Of a DNA stretch of 64,000 nucleotides, positions 13,503 to 26,329 are shown piece by piece (position 1 is the stretch's first letter; each line of letters opens with the position of its first letter). The stretch comes from Escallonia rubra. Its lineage: Eukaryota > Streptophyta > Magnoliopsida > Escalloniales > Escalloniaceae. Location: contig JAVXUO010000638.1 of the NCBI GenBank assembly GCA_033065855.1, positions 1,171,001-1,235,000 on the forward strand, given 5' to 3'. The notes under the pieces were generated by a model that searched no databases, was not told the DNA's origin, and saw only the letters and a list, made by a program, of their open reading frames with translations. The position numbers were made by a program, and so were the translations under genes.

Positions 13503-14854
13503 TCATGTGCTTGGTGCTGCTTCTGCCTTCTCAGTGGATCCTCCTACCTCGTCAGCGTCTTTCCCTTCTGGCTTTGCAACTTCTTGATCTACACAGGAAA
13601 GAAAAAAGTCTCAAGCCCGAAACAATATCCTTCTATTTCTATGAACATTCACACATAAATATGGATGGATGGATGGATGGGGAGGGAGAGAGAGAGAGGG
13701 GGGGAGAGAGAGAGAGAGAAATCAGTTAATCCAATTCGTAAACAAATTAGTTTCACAAACTTTGTAGAGAAGGAACGTATAAAAGTACTATTGGGTAAAT
13801 GTAATGTAATATAGGCACCGATATACGCAAACTGCCGGGGATTCAAAGCAGCATGCCTGGACAGCAACCCTTTTTATAGCAAGTTAATGTACGAGAAGGG
13901 CCTCTCGATATGGCTCCTCCTATGCCATTTCCCTCTCCTGCCCTTCTCATATACAAAAAATGTATAAAATGATTACAAGACGATGTAAAGGAAACAGTGT
14001 AAAAAGTTTGGTAAGCAAATATGTCTTTGGATCACAACCACCAGCCAATAACTGCTCACCCAGTTGGCCAATCTATATACCAACAGCTGCTATGGCAATT
14101 TAAGATCAAGGGTATCATAAGCCCTTCCCTTGGTCATGTAGACTCCCACTTCCCCAACACGGAATCATGCAAATATCCTCATAAATACAAAGCAAATGAG
14201 GAAAAAGAATGTGTAGAAGTTAATTGGTCACGTTTGTTCTATAATGTTGGCCAGTCACTAGATTGCTTTGATCGAGTGACACGCAAATATCAAACAAAAC
14301 TTGTAACATAAATGCTTGTAGTTCAAGTTCAATTTATTTTTCGGGCCACCACGTCTGAAAACTATCCTAGTGTGGGGTGCATTATACATGTTTCTATCCC
14401 CACAGTTCAACCCACTAACCCCCCATTTACATCTTGGTTCCTTTAAATCCCTTAATCTAGTTAATATCAAAATGAGAGATATTATTACATTAACTCAAAA
14501 ACTAAGAAATTCTAAGATACGCCAAACAAAGATAACACATAATGCAGCACTGCCGAATGTAAAACGAATGACGCCAACCCAATACCATGGAGCAAACTTT
14601 ATGACAAGTCTAAAATTATGTTTAAGTTATATAACCGGGATTAAGTACCTTCATCATCACTATCGTCCAGGTCATCACCCATAGGAAAATCCCCCATGCC
14701 ACCCATGCCGCCCAAGCCTTCCAAACCTCCCATGCCGCCCAAGCCTCCCATGCCTCCCAAGCCTCCCATGCCACCCAAGCCTTCCAAACCTCCCATGCCG
14801 CCCAAGCCTCCCATGCCTCCCATGCCGCCCAAGCCTCCCATGCCTCCCATGCCT

Positions 14855-14889
<35 letters not shown>

Positions 14890-16683
14890 TCCCATGCCTC
14901 CCATGCCGCCCATGCCTCCCATGTCACCAAATTTCTGGAAGACATCAATGAGTACAGTAAGCACATATCTCAAGCAAAAGTCAACAACAATCCTAGTCTA
15001 ATAAGTTCTTACTGAGAAATCCATGCCTCCCATATCAGGTTCAGCAGCACCTGATCAAAGACATGTCAAATCCAATAAACAACACGTATAACAAATTAAA
15101 TTAACTCCAAAATTTCAACTAGTCAAGATTGAAGACAAGTCGAAATACCAGCATCGTCATCTTCATCCACCCACTTATCCCAATCTACTTTGATATAGTG
15201 TGGTGTCTTAGCATCTCCACGCAAGAGTTTCTTCCACCATTTCTTCTCCTCCTTCTCCAAAACACAAAATATGCTCCTCAAGCCTGTATTTATTTTGCTT
15301 TCCTGAAACAGGGATTAACAGAAGTCAGAGCAGAATCACAGGCATAATTGAGAATGCTTTTCCTCTGAAAAAAGGCCTTTAAGGATCCTAAAAGCTGAAG
15401 CAGAAAAAGCACTCAACATCACTTATCCAACAAAATACGTCACCATTCCATGGATGTATGCAGTGACCAGTGAATCATTTAAAAGGTGGAAAAAGGACAA
15501 ATAAACAACTTTGATGGAACGACCACGTGTCATAACATGAAAAGCAACAACTCACCTCAACATTAACCTTATCAAAAAGATCAAGCTTCAGCTCATAGAG
15601 TTTGCCCTCTGCCCCACCAGTAGCAGAAAATGTAAAAACACCCTCAGGCTCAAGATTAACCTTCGCATCTTTTGCGTCTGGCAATAGTACTGTAATATAG
15701 ACCTTGTCTTCCCTCTCGGCCCACTTGATCTCAGGATGCCGACTACAAAATTAGGAGCATTTTGGGGAATAGTTTGTCATAAGCTAAAACAAGTTGTAGA
15801 AAGACCAAGATCATACCAAGAATCTCTAGCACGCATTCTGAACAAATAAAGTCATGAGCTACCACAAACATATTGCACGTGCATTAGTTCAACAGACTTC
15901 ACATATAGCTTACTTAACGTAACCTATCTCCTATGCATCACCCCCATAATCAAGTTTACTGGTCATGTGAGTTACTAAAAGATTTGACAACGGGAACATA
16001 TACAATGCCGGTTCTCCTATCTATAGGTATAGGCTCCACAGCAAAAATATATTCAATTAGACACCGCATAGAAGTGCCATACCACACTAAATGAAGTGCC
16101 GACCACATGATGTTTCACAAGACTGATCAGTCCAATGCTCATTTCTACAGTGCCACATTGGCTTAACATTTCTAGCAAAGCCTGAACTTTTCAAATTCTC
16201 TGAAGAGTAAGCTCGCAACAAAAGCATATTTTGACAAGACCTAGAGAACATGCACCACAGAACTTCCATCATATATGCTGGACTTTCCCCTTTACTTTTA
16301 GGGAATACCTATAACAAATTAGTATTATGTAAACTTTGACCATATTGCTGTTTCTACCCTAGCTTGACTTACCAAACGGAACTCTTTTAATCTACCATTG
16401 CTATTGAATTCAGTTTGATGTTTACATGGCAACAAATATATCCTAATAACTCGTACAAAATTTTGCTGCTACAGCCAGTCGGCAGAGGCTATGGTACAGA
16501 AACAGCTTTTGATCGATCGATAACTACGTAAAAAAGGTCAACCGTGACTATAAACCCTAGAAATGAAAAGCGGAGACCCGAAACATAGATTCATAGCACT
16601 ACGCATAGACAACTAGTAAATCAAGATCTTGATAAGCTTAATTTGAAGCGACAGAAACATGAAATGGCGAGATTTTACCTCAT
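13503..16683 (-). CDS. HSP90 co-chaperone p23 with Gly-Gly-Met-rich tail
   Basis: Six exons on the minus strand: 16683-16679 (only ATGAG), 15742-15556, 15302-15149, 15050-15013, 14934-14649 and 13588-13503, giving 251 residues with stop TGA at 13503-13505. Junctions are GT-AG and in phase. Residues 1-115 form the CS (p23-like) domain: SRHPEIKWAER at the start, then DKVYITVLLPDA and the KKWWKKLL and YIKVDWDKW motifs typical of p23. An acidic DEDDD stretch follows, then a long tail of GGM/GGL repeats (about residues 133-210), then the acidic MGDDLDDSDDE and a charged C-terminus. p23 binds the ATP-bound HSP90 dimer and slows its ATPase during client maturation, in cytosol and nucleus. The five-base first coding exon is required by the conserved MSRHP start. 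Confidence 0.94.
13656..13722. repeat. Purine simple repeat (ATGG)n then (GA)n in the last p23 intron
   Basis: About five ATGG units run directly into GGGAGGGAGAGAGAG-type GA-rich sequence. On the coding strand of p23 this is a pyrimidine tract lying upstream of the last exon's acceptor. Confidence 0.9.
14694..14927 (-). repeat. Coding minisatellite of p23 (GGM/GGL units)
   Basis: Roughly 234 bases built from 9-base units (plus strand CCCATGCCT, CCCATGCCG, CCCAAGCCT, with occasional TTCCAAACC). The sense strand encodes Gly-Gly-Met, Gly-Gly-Leu and Glu-Gly-Leu triplets. A higher-order block of about 60-70 bases is visible because the rare TTCCAAACC unit recurs at about 14718 and 14781. All units keep the reading frame. 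Such tracts are prone to length change by slippage or unequal crossing-over. Confidence 0.9.
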
Positions 16684-18035
16684 CTTTGGGTGCAGAAGAG
16701 GGAAAAAAAGTGATAAAACCCTAGAAGACGGAAAGAGTGAGCGAGTGAAATAAGAATCTAAAGCGGGGTGATCACTCTTTACTCTTTAAACCCAGCGGGG
16801 TTGTCTGGCGTGTGGTCACTCGGACGTGTGAGTGTGGGACGCTTTCCGTAGAGATAGTGATGAAGGAAAGGATCAAGTAAAGTGGACTCTTGGAGTCGGT
16901 GGATGAGGATCTGACGGTTCGCGTTGGTTGCCTTTTTCGTGTTTAGGGTTGGAGCCTTTAGGGACCTGGGCAGCCCATGGTGGACAGATATTTGGGCTGC
17001 GACACGAGTCCGAACTCGATTTATATGGGCCGCAACCAAGGTTCAACTTGGGCCGTTTATGTGTGTGTGTCAATCTTTCTTTTTCAACATTTTAAGAAAA
17101 TATTTGCACGTCTCAACATTCAGGAAAAAAAATGCTCATCTAAATGCACCACTCCGATACGAGGGATGCATCCTTAAGACTGCTCGAGAGGGGACTTTGT
17201 CTCGATCAACGCTAAACCTGACATGAGGTTACCCTTTATCGTCCAACTAAAGAAAAAGGATAACAAAAATTTGACAGTTATAATATGTGCTACTTAGACA
17301 AGCTTTGAAACTTTAAAGAATTTAAGACATCGATTTCGTGTAAAATGGACTAGGTTAGCACATGAACGAAAATAAACTCAAAGAAGTTGGTCCAGCTATG
17401 GTACTTGTAGCATTGCAGAAGGTGTAGACAGATGCGATGCGTGTAAAATACAATAAAAAAAAAACATACGCAAAATTTAATTTATACAATAATAGAACGT
17501 ACATAAATAAAAAAAAAAGAGTTAAATCATGAAAGAGTAGACCGAGAGGGTATAAAAATGGAGTAAAAATAGTAACGTTGGGTATTTGCATGCAGTGGTT
17601 GGAATAATAGGATCTAGTTGGATTGAGTGGTTATTTATGAAATCTTAAGAAACTTCCAATAATGGCATTGATTATCTTCTATTGAAATTAAACTTGGTAC
17701 ATTACGAAGGATACAGCTGAGAGATCCAAAAAGACTTCATTATAAGGGTGCAATTCTTACTGTTTTTTTCTTCTTTTTCTAAAAAATGATAAGCTAAATA
17801 CAACTATCGAATTACATCACACGGACGAACCACACCAACGTTTATCTTTTCTCTAATTCAATCGGTACATCTCCTCAAGCATTATTATGTTGGCGAATGT
17901 GGAAATCAGGCGACGATTTGCGCTATTGAAGAAATGAATTCGTATGTGATGATTATGCTAGTAAAGCTTTAAGTGACTTGAATGAATGATTAAATGCCAG
18001 GTTGTAAATCTGATGGCTCCAAGAAGATACTTGAC
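16684..18035. other. p23 promoter side and intergenic DNA, no gene seen
   Basis: The first hundred bases should hold the p23 5' leader and promoter. From 16780 to 17230 the GC content is higher, with several short overlapping open frames on both strands but no domain that I recognise. The remainder is AT-rich. Confidence 0.45.
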
Positions 18036-18294
18036 GTTTACCATATTTGTTTTCTGTTTTCATTTTCATGATTTTCATATTCAGTTTGAAAATCCGGTAC
18101 TTTTATCATTTTCACAAAAAAAAAATTAGCTATTTTTTCTTATATTGGGTTAAGTTTGAAATGAAAACACTTTTTAGGTGTTTTCAGTGTTACTATTTGA
18201 GTAATTGTATCCAAAACGAAAACAAAAAATGGTAAAAGTACGCAAGAATCTTTTTCATCATCATTGCTAAAAACAGAAAACGAATATGGTAAGC
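18036..18294. mobile_element. Decayed Tourist-like MITE copy
   Basis: It begins TTTACCATATTTGTTTTCTG and ends CAGAAAACGAATATGGTAA. The interior matches the better copy at 39504-39798 nearly end to end. The outermost GGCCCCGTACG of that copy is missing or altered on both sides, so no target duplication can be read here. Confidence 0.75.
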
Positions 18295-19668
18295 TTAATG
18301 ACAGCATTTTTGCATCAATCCCTTCATCGAACCACGTTACCAACTTCTCCGTTCCAAAACATTACGTCTCCGTGTTTTTTGTACTAGTCAATGTTATATA
18401 GTCTCTCAAATTATCAGTCCTCGCTATCTAATACCGTTGAATTTAGGAGAATTGTCATAGACGATAAAACCACATGTCCCGAATCATGTAATATTCTTTG
18501 CTATTGCATTAATTAATATACTTCTTTTGTCTTTTGTCTGATTATTGCTAAAATATATTGAGCGATACTTATTTACTATAACAGAAGTTCTATATAACAG
18601 ATGATCCAATTCTAATTTCCAAAATATATCACACTTTTTATTTGTATGAAAATTCGTTAATTAGTACCATTGACTTTTCTCATCATTTTAACACTTTCCA
18701 TTTTACCCGAGTTGATGCAATGTTGGGCTGGGTTGTGGAAATTCGGAAGTTATCATGCGGACAATAGCAGCGCTCAAGGATCCAGGCAAGAAACCGAGGA
18801 CCACTAACGGGCTAGCCCTCGAACTCAGCATCGATGTCTAACCTCTGATGCGTGATGATGAACTACCTAAAATCTCATGCTATGCACGGTAAGAGAGGTA
18901 GTTAATAATGAATTGGAGAAAGGGAGATCGTGGGGGAGTTCATGGCTTAGAGATTATTTTGTGATCAATGAAAATAATCCAAATTTGAAATTCTAAGAAT
19001 TCAAGAAAATTGGATTAGAGGTTTGGAAGGCATAGAAGATGACAACAAAGTCAAAATACATATAGTAAGATTCGGTATTTGAGAATTATTTGTCATCAAC
19101 AATAATTAAGAATCCGAGAATTATTCCAAAAAACTTCATCATTAAATAGAAAAATGACTCGCTAGAATAACAAAGTTTGTGTTGTAAATTAAAAAATAAC
19201 TCGATAATTAATCGTTGACGTTAAAATAGTTCCAAGTTTATAGAATGTGTAATTAATATTGAAATATTAAGAGTGGTACTTTTTCTACTGTCATGTGATG
19301 GGTAAAAATATAAAGAGAGAATGGTGGCGCTTGTGCTGTAGAGTGCGTTGCTTAATAGATTATGTACTTACTCTCGTAAGAATGAGCAAGATTCATGTGG
19401 TGGCATGATGGTGCATAACACTGCTAACTTTCCAGGCCAACTCGATTACAAATCCCAGAAATTTATGCTATTATAAGTTTTCATAAAAAAAAAAAAGAAC
19501 TTTCTTTCGTGACAAGTTCATAAATACCGGGATAAGTTTGTTAAATTCGTAAAATTCAAGATTCTTCAATTAGTTGCGTTAGTTACACATTTTAGGCTCT
19601 TAATTAAATTATCAGGGTAAATGTGCGAATATTTCCAATAACTCGCGAATATTGTTGTTAGGTTTTAA
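18295..19668. other. Intergenic, no gene seen
   Basis: AT-rich DNA. A block around 18716-18850 is richer in GC than its surroundings but shows no coding pattern I recognise. A short CTCCGTTCCAAAACATTACG stretch near 18347 resembles one Stowaway end without a partner. Confidence 0.4.
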
Positions 19669-20626
19669 TGGATTCGAGTGCTACTGCCTTGCATAAATTG
19701 CCCAACCTCTTGTTAGTCCATTTTATTATGTTTTTGAGAGGCCTATCCTCTCGATTGTCACGTGAAAAGTCACAACTCGTGCGTCTTACGTTTGACTCCT
19801 TCTCAGTACACTCGGCGCTAAATGGATGACATAATGCGACACAACTCAGGATATATGAACTTTAAATGACCTTTTAAAATAGAGATAAACACTTTAATTC
19901 CCACAAACCCACCCTCGACAATCAAAACATATGCTTCACCCCTCGTTGATGCGAACTTAAAACCTACGAGGAGAGGAGTTGCACTTGGTTGAAGACCCTA
20001 AGTAGAAACCGTCGCCGGCTCTCACACCAATAGAGCTTGCTCTCCTAGTCGATATCCTCAAACTCGGTATTACCAAGGTCGCAATTCTAAGTGGCTCACA
20101 TCCATGGTTCGACCAAGGGTGGCACCCAGTCGGGTCAATAAACATGTATCAAACCCAATCATAGACCCTTTGTTTCTATGACATTCATAAATACAACATT
20201 TTTTAAACTTAACGACCTTAATCCTGACCGTTACAGATCCCAATAACATTGTTCAACCAGATATATATGTTCATAAGTTCCTTGTTTTCTATTCTTGAGT
20301 TAAAACACTAATTTAGAAACTTGGTCAGATATATTTTCACAAGTTCCTTGATTTCTGTTTTTGAGTCAAGACACTCTCATCTACAAACTTGGGCCGGCTG
20401 GTATCATCACTATGAATATCAAGTGCATAAAACTGACAAAAAAACAGAGAAAAGGATTCACATCTTGCATCCGTAAGCACTTGGAACCAAGTACATTCTG
20501 CCAAACATCGTGGGAGACGTACGCATCTGGTCCACGCTGGGAGAAAAGGTGATAGCTAAGACGTGTGAAGCATCAGCCACCGGTTGAGCTTGTTTGGGGC
20601 TTGGGCTGGCTCGCTACTATGTTTCC
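19669..20626. repeat. Tandem segmental duplication, copy A
   Basis: About 958 bases beginning ATGGATTCGAGTGCTACTGCC. The same segment follows immediately as copy B with scattered substitutions and small indels. Shared landmarks include GAGAGGCCTATCCTCTCGAT, TGCACTTGGTTGAAGACCC, GTCGCCGGCTC and ACTTGGGCCGGCTGG. Near its end there is a further short internal duplication of about 70 bases (AGTTCCTTG...TTTCT...GAGT units). No gene or transposon signature is seen; the origin is unknown. Confidence 0.85.
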
Positions 20627-21580
20627 ATGGATTCCAGTGCTATTGCCTCGCAAAAATTGCCCAACCTCTTGCTAGTCCATTTATTATGTTTTTGAGAGGC
20701 CTATCCTCTCGATTGTCACGTGAAAAGCCACAACTACGTTTCTCTCTCTCTCTACATTCGGCGCTAAATGGATAACATAACACAACACAACTCAGGATAT
20801 ATGAACTTTAAATGGCCTTTTAAAATAGAGATAAACATGATAATGCCCACAACCACCACTCGACAATCAAAACATATGCTACACCCTTTTTAGTGCGAAC
20901 TTGAAACGTACGAGGAGAGGATTTGCACTTGGTTGAAGACCCTAAGTAGAAAGCGTCGCCGGCTCCAACGCGAATGGAGCTTGCTCTCCTGCTAGATATC
21001 CTCAAACTCAGAATTACCTAGATCGCAATTCCAAATGGCTCCCATCCACGGTTCGACCAAGGGTGGCATCCAGCCGGGTCAATAAACCTATACCAAACCT
21101 AGTCATAGGCAAATTGCATATCGTTTCCATAAAATCAGTAAATGCCCTCTTTTTTAAATTTAACGTCCTTAATCCCGACTATTACATATCCCAACAACAT
21201 TGTTCAGCCAAATATATATATGTTCATAAGTTCCTTGTTTTCTATTTTTGAGTTAAAACACTAATTTAGAAACTTGGTCAGATATATTTTCCCAAGTTCC
21301 TTGTTCTCTGTTTTCGAGTTAAGACACTCATCTACAAACTTGGGCCGGCTGGTATATATCATCATCATCATCATCACTATTAACATCACAAGTGCATAAA
21401 ACAGACAAAAAAACTGAGAAAATGATTCACAACTTGCATTCGGAACCAAGTACATCCTGCCAAACATTGTGGGAGACGCACGCATGTGGTCCGCGCTGGG
21501 AGAAAAGGTGATAGCTAAGACATGTGAGAAGAAAGCAGCAGCCACCGGTTGAGACTGTTTGGGTCCTGGGCTACGTCTGT
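20627..21580. repeat. Tandem segmental duplication, copy B
   Basis: Begins ATGGATTCCAGTGCTATTGCC and runs parallel to copy A to about 21580, ending in the CAGCCACCGGTTGAG stretch also found at the end of copy A. It carries the same nested short duplication. A (CAT/ATC)n run at about 21358-21377 is longer here than in copy A. Confidence 0.85.
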
Positions 21581-22084
21581 GGCTTGTTTGATGAATGAGA
21601 CGACATAAAAGGGATGACAGCTTTGACAAATAAAAACTAGACGTAGCCTGTTTTCTTGCATGAAATCTAGGACAGATTGTGCTGTGTGTATCGCTTGACG
21701 TCACGTGTGACGATTCTGGTGTTGCGTGGCCCCAGGGATGTTTGACAGTTGGCATTCACCGCAAGGGAGGTCCGAACGGGTCAGATTCACAACTAGTTAG
21801 GCACCACATCGTAGTGTTTCACATGAGTTTGACATTACAGTATTTTTGTTTTCAGTTTTAAGATTAAAAATAAAAATATCATAGCCAATTTTTATTTATA
21901 GGCAGTTTGAATTTTTTTAAACTAGTTATTATTTTTGGCTTGTTTATGAAAATTTGAAACAGTTTCTCTTTTCAGTTTTTAAAACTGAATATATATATAT
22001 ATAACTCAAATATAACTCCCACTAATTGGGGAATACCCGACAATCCCAGTCAAACTGAGAGATCAATTATTATCTTATTATTAA

Positions 22085-22440
22085 GGATTGTGACATCATG
22101 CTCAAGGATCCTAACGCGATCCTAACACATCTGGCCCACGGCCCAGTCCTACTATGAGTTTTCTCCTACAGCTATATAAAGGGGTCTACCCCTCCAGGTA
22201 TGGGACAATCACACAATTCATGCTTTTTCAGAGTTACTATCATGTAGCTACGCTCTAACTTAAGCATCGGAGAGTTCTCCGCCAGGAACTCCACCCGGCG
22301 GTCACTCGTTTTCTGTACCTCACCCGGCGGTCACTCGTTTTCTGTCTTGCAGGTCATCGGTCCAGGCTCGGGTTCCGCAATGTACGCGGAGTATATTTTT
22401 AACAGCAATACAAGTGTTAGCGTTGTTCACCCAACATTGC
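22085..22440 (+). mobile_element. LTR-like fragment with TATA box and 30-base direct repeat
   Basis: The stretch has LTR character: a TATA box (TATATAAA at 22173-22180), then a GC-rich leader-like region, then a directly repeated CACCCGGCGGTCACTCGTTTT block at about 22292 and 22322. I could not find matching TG...CA ends with a target duplication, and no internal retrotransposon domains lie beside it. It may be a decayed solo LTR. A host promoter fragment is the alternative. Confidence 0.4.
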
Positions 22441-25259
22441 CTCCTGCAACCATACATTAGTCCATGATGCACTATTTGAAGTCATTCAAAGACCGTAACG
22501 TGGCGTCATTGTCACCGGTTCCTGGAGTTTTGACTTTTCCAGCCATTGAGTGATTTTTAATCTAAAGATGAAAAATTTTAATTTATACCTTCTGGGCATC
22601 CTTGTCGAAACAAAGGAGTGACTTGTGTTAATACGACAACAGGGGGAATTGAAACCCTTGGCTTCCTCTGCAATCCAACTATAAAATATATATGTGTCCA
22701 ACAAGAGACCAAGTGAAACAAGTTTCCTGTTCACCGTGTTATGTCGATAAAAGATTTATATTTTATTATTAATGCTTTTTTTAATGACAAATAAGGTCGT
22801 AAAGCGCTCTCATTTTTTATAATTTCTATTTCATTGATCAATGATCATACCTCAGAAATCGGTATACATCCAATATTGTAAAGGTATGCTTGCGGCAACC
22901 AACATAATTAAGGTCGTTTTTCTTGTCGGACCATTTATTTATACACATAAATGCGAAGTCATAGTAGCTATTCCATTAACTTATGACTGCGAGTCGATGA
23001 CAATCTTAATCATGAAGGTTAAACAAATTATGTCAAAGATTATGATAAACAATTTTACAATTGACGGGTCTGAATTTCATCATTTTAAGATTTAACTTTT
23101 TAAGCTAAGTTTAGAGTTCCATCACTATTCTAAACCTACTCTAACTTTACTTTTCTATTGCAAGTTTGCAGCCAGTTTCTGAAGCAATCATGGGTCATCA
23201 TCGGTTCTCAAAATATTTGGGAAAAAATGAGGACAACACTCTCGCTAACGCATTTGAATTCTCATTATGATTTCGTTTCTAAATGATTTTGAAGACTTAC
23301 CTCGTCCCGCTCGCACGCACACACACGTGTGTGTGTGTGTGTGTATATATATATGCCATTATTATATACTAGTAGTCGTGTTGATTATTATAACTATGTT
23401 TGATGTTGATGTCGAAAGAAATTAATTTAAATTTTGACATAGCACTCCACTATCATGTACGTTGACTTTCAAACTGACCAGGCTTCAGAGGGTCACGTTC
23501 TGTGAAGCTCATTTGTGCTTTTGTTTGATGCTCCCCTGTACAACTCTCTTTGCGCAAGAATTGGTTTCTTTATCAACTTGAGATCAAGTCGAGCATTTTA
23601 ATTTCAATTCTCAATCTTCTTTAGTAGCCAAGAGCATTAATTTAAAATTCCAGATTGTGTTGTTGCTGATGGTTTCAATATCTTTGTTTGTTGTCGGCTG
23701 ATTGATAACGGATTTGTTTGTATGAAAGTGCTTGTTTGATACGTAATTTTGATGGGGCCTTATTCCCTCCGCGCCTTGCTTCCTATATTTTGACCATACG
23801 ACACCACAAAAAAAAAAAAAAAAAAAAATTTTTGACGGCCCAAATACGATTCACTCCACAATCAGTTCATGTCACTACAATAATCCACTACGCCTTCTAG
23901 AAGTACAAGAAAATTGTTGGTTAGAATTGACAAGTAGATACATATACCCAGAAGGCAGAAGTATATGCATACACCTAGAAGTTCTAATTCTGTCACATTT
24001 TTTTTTTGATCCTGGTATATATATATCTACTTAAAAAAAATAAAATAAAACAGATGACCGAAGGTCCCACGCCTTTTGCCAATTTAAGCTCTTTAAGGTA
24101 CAATATATATATGCATGTGACACATTTATTATTGTTACAGAGCTTGGGTACCTACCCTACCTTTGCTCTACCCTTGCTCCTTGATAAAGAAAACTGCGAG
24201 TACATAATTTAGGGTATCATATATTCATATTTATGAAATACCGGATTAAGTTGGTTAATCGAAGAGAAGCCAAGTTCAACATGTATGAGAACTAATCTCA
24301 AATTTCATGTATAGTCAATATGAGTGTGAACCTAATACTGTATCATATTAAAGCTTGATTTTCAAATTAAAAACATGTTGAGAAGGAGGAGAAACTGGTC
24401 GGATATAAGAACCGACCTCAAACCTATACTCTGACGGGACTTGACATACCAAAACCACAACTTGAGCTTTTTGTCCTATGCATTGTTTTCTCATATATTA
24501 AAGAACCACAGCTTCAAGTAAGTGAAACTCAAAACTTGGAGCAACACAGGAGTCATCATTGTGATAAGACACAAGATAAGAGTTGGAGCTTGGCCAATAT
24601 TAAGTACAATCCAAGATCCACAGGTGCCACATAATAATGAAGGCAACAGATGAATGAATAAACACCACCACAGGAGCTTACAAGCCATAAAGTTTGAAAG
24701 GGTCAATTTGGATCATTTAGAACTATTTGTTCTTTCCATGCAACTTCACCAGCAATGACTTTCACTTCAGTTCAACGTGTATCAATTTCTTGCCAGTCCA
24801 ATAATGCTTCCTGGATCTTCTACCACTCTCCTTGGTCATCAGAGAAAGTCACTGGAAGGATCATATTGTTGGTCCTTTAGTTGACTCTTCTACGCCAAAA
24901 AAAATCAAGTAGGTTGATATTTGTTTTGCTCCCTTCATTTCAGAGAATTGTAGAGGAAAGAGCGAATGCAGGAATTCCAAAGGGAATTGCTTGCGTTATT
25001 GCTTTTTCTGTCACGTCAAATCTTCTAATCATATTATAAGAGCAGAATTAACGATGGAAGAAAGACGATACAACAATTATTTCACGGAGAACGTTAAACC
25101 CTGTGTGCAATCATCATCTGCTGGACAACAAGTGTACACCACCCAAATTCACACACAAAAGACAGAGAGATCTTCGAGGCTTTCAAAGGCACGTGGAGTG
25201 ATGAGTTATGACTTGCTGCTCCTTACAGAACAAAACCCAACACCAAATAACTGAACTAA
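22441..25259. other. Intergenic, no gene seen
   Basis: AT-rich DNA with simple repeats, including a CA/GT/TA tract at 23308-23353 and a poly-A run at about 23808-23828. The part next to 25260 should include the ABCC promoter. No open frame has a recognisable domain. Confidence 0.45.
23308..23353. repeat. Compound microsatellite (CA)n(GT)n(AT)n
   Basis: ACACACACAC flows into GTGTGTGTGT and then ATATATAT. The CA and GT arms are complementary and could form a short hairpin. Confidence 0.9.
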
Positions 25260-26329
25260 AACACTCTTCTCCTCTCTCTCTCTCTCTCGGTTGGTGAAAC
25301 TGAGGATTATCATCTCTCCACGTCCTTTCTTCATGGTCCCCTGCTTTCAGTCCAGGAGGCTTCACTATTTCTACTTAGTTTTGTGTCGGTCCCCGATTCG
25401 CTGAATTGTCAAGAGAACAAATATTGCTCTATTGAGCCTCGAAAGTCGAAACAAAGGCTGAGGCTTCAACAGGACCCAACCATTGTTGCCTTGGCTTGGT
25501 CTTCTCTGTCCTCGCAAAGCCCAGGTGAGTTTTGCAAACTTTCCAAACTGCCTGAATACCATAAAATTCTTGAAAAGGAAGTTGAAATGCTTCTTTCGAT
25601 GATTTGCTGCTACTAAGGTTCCCATCTCATTTCTTTTGAAAAGTAATCTCACTTTTCAAGATTTCATGTATATAATAATACTTTATCAGCGTTTTTTCTT
25701 TTCCAGCTATATGGCTCTTCTTTTCGTTTTTTCTCAGACACATTCAATTGTGAAAGCTTTGACTGTTCATTCATGGACCCTATCTACATCCTTTTTCCTA
25801 ACCTTTTCTTCCGAGTCATCATGTTTGCCATCACTAACAAGATTACGGGTGCAATCATCATAGATATCATAGGCTATATATGTCCTTTATAGTTCTTTTC
25901 TGCTCATCATGAGTTGTGTTATGCTTTGTAGAGATTCATTATCAAGTGTAGTACGTGTCTTTCCTGTTTCCATGAAAACAGTTGCTCATTGATTTCGCCA
26001 TTAAATTCAGCTCATCTGGGTTTTCGTAATTCAATTTTTTTAAAGCTGTCTTTACGCAAGTGTGGAATAATAATTGTTTAATATGCCTGCATCCCTTGTT
26101 CTGGCCGGGTGTTTGGTAGGGTGAATGGTTTTTCTTTGTATGCTTATGCAAATCTATGAATAAGTTTAAGTTTCTGTTTTGCTGAAATTATTCTGTAGTC
26201 TGGTTAGGATATATGTTCTAATGCATTCTCATTTGCTTGATTTTTTATTACCTCTACCAGAGAGCTGGAGAATGTGCGGGAACAAAGCATAGAAGATTAG
26301 CTTGATTTGTCATCAAGTTCCTGAACAGC
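25260..26329 (+). promoter_or_regulatory. Probable 5' leader of the ABCC gene, with an intron
   Basis: A CT-repeat (about 25264-25289), common near plant transcription starts, is followed by a leader-like stretch ending CCCAGGTGAGTTTTG near 25525, a good donor. A plausible acceptor, CTCTACCAG, precedes AGAGCTGGAG near 26260. I infer a leader intron of about 0.7 kb. An in-frame TGA at 26303-26305, 27 bases before the ATG, supports the chosen start. Confidence 0.5.

Noticed and set aside
14622..15001. Long open frames opposite or overlapping the p23 repeat (MPPMPPKPP on the plus strand; WEAWAAW in another minus frame)
   Set aside because: They are shadows of the GGM-coding minisatellite; a 9-base repeat keeps all frames open.
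18345..18395. Single Stowaway-like end (CTCCGTTCCAAAACATTACG)
   Set aside because: No matching opposite end with TA duplication was found nearby.
21261..21755. Minus-strand open frame of 164 codons
   Set aside because: It crosses the edge of the tandem duplication, and copy A does not keep the same frame open; no domain is recognisable.
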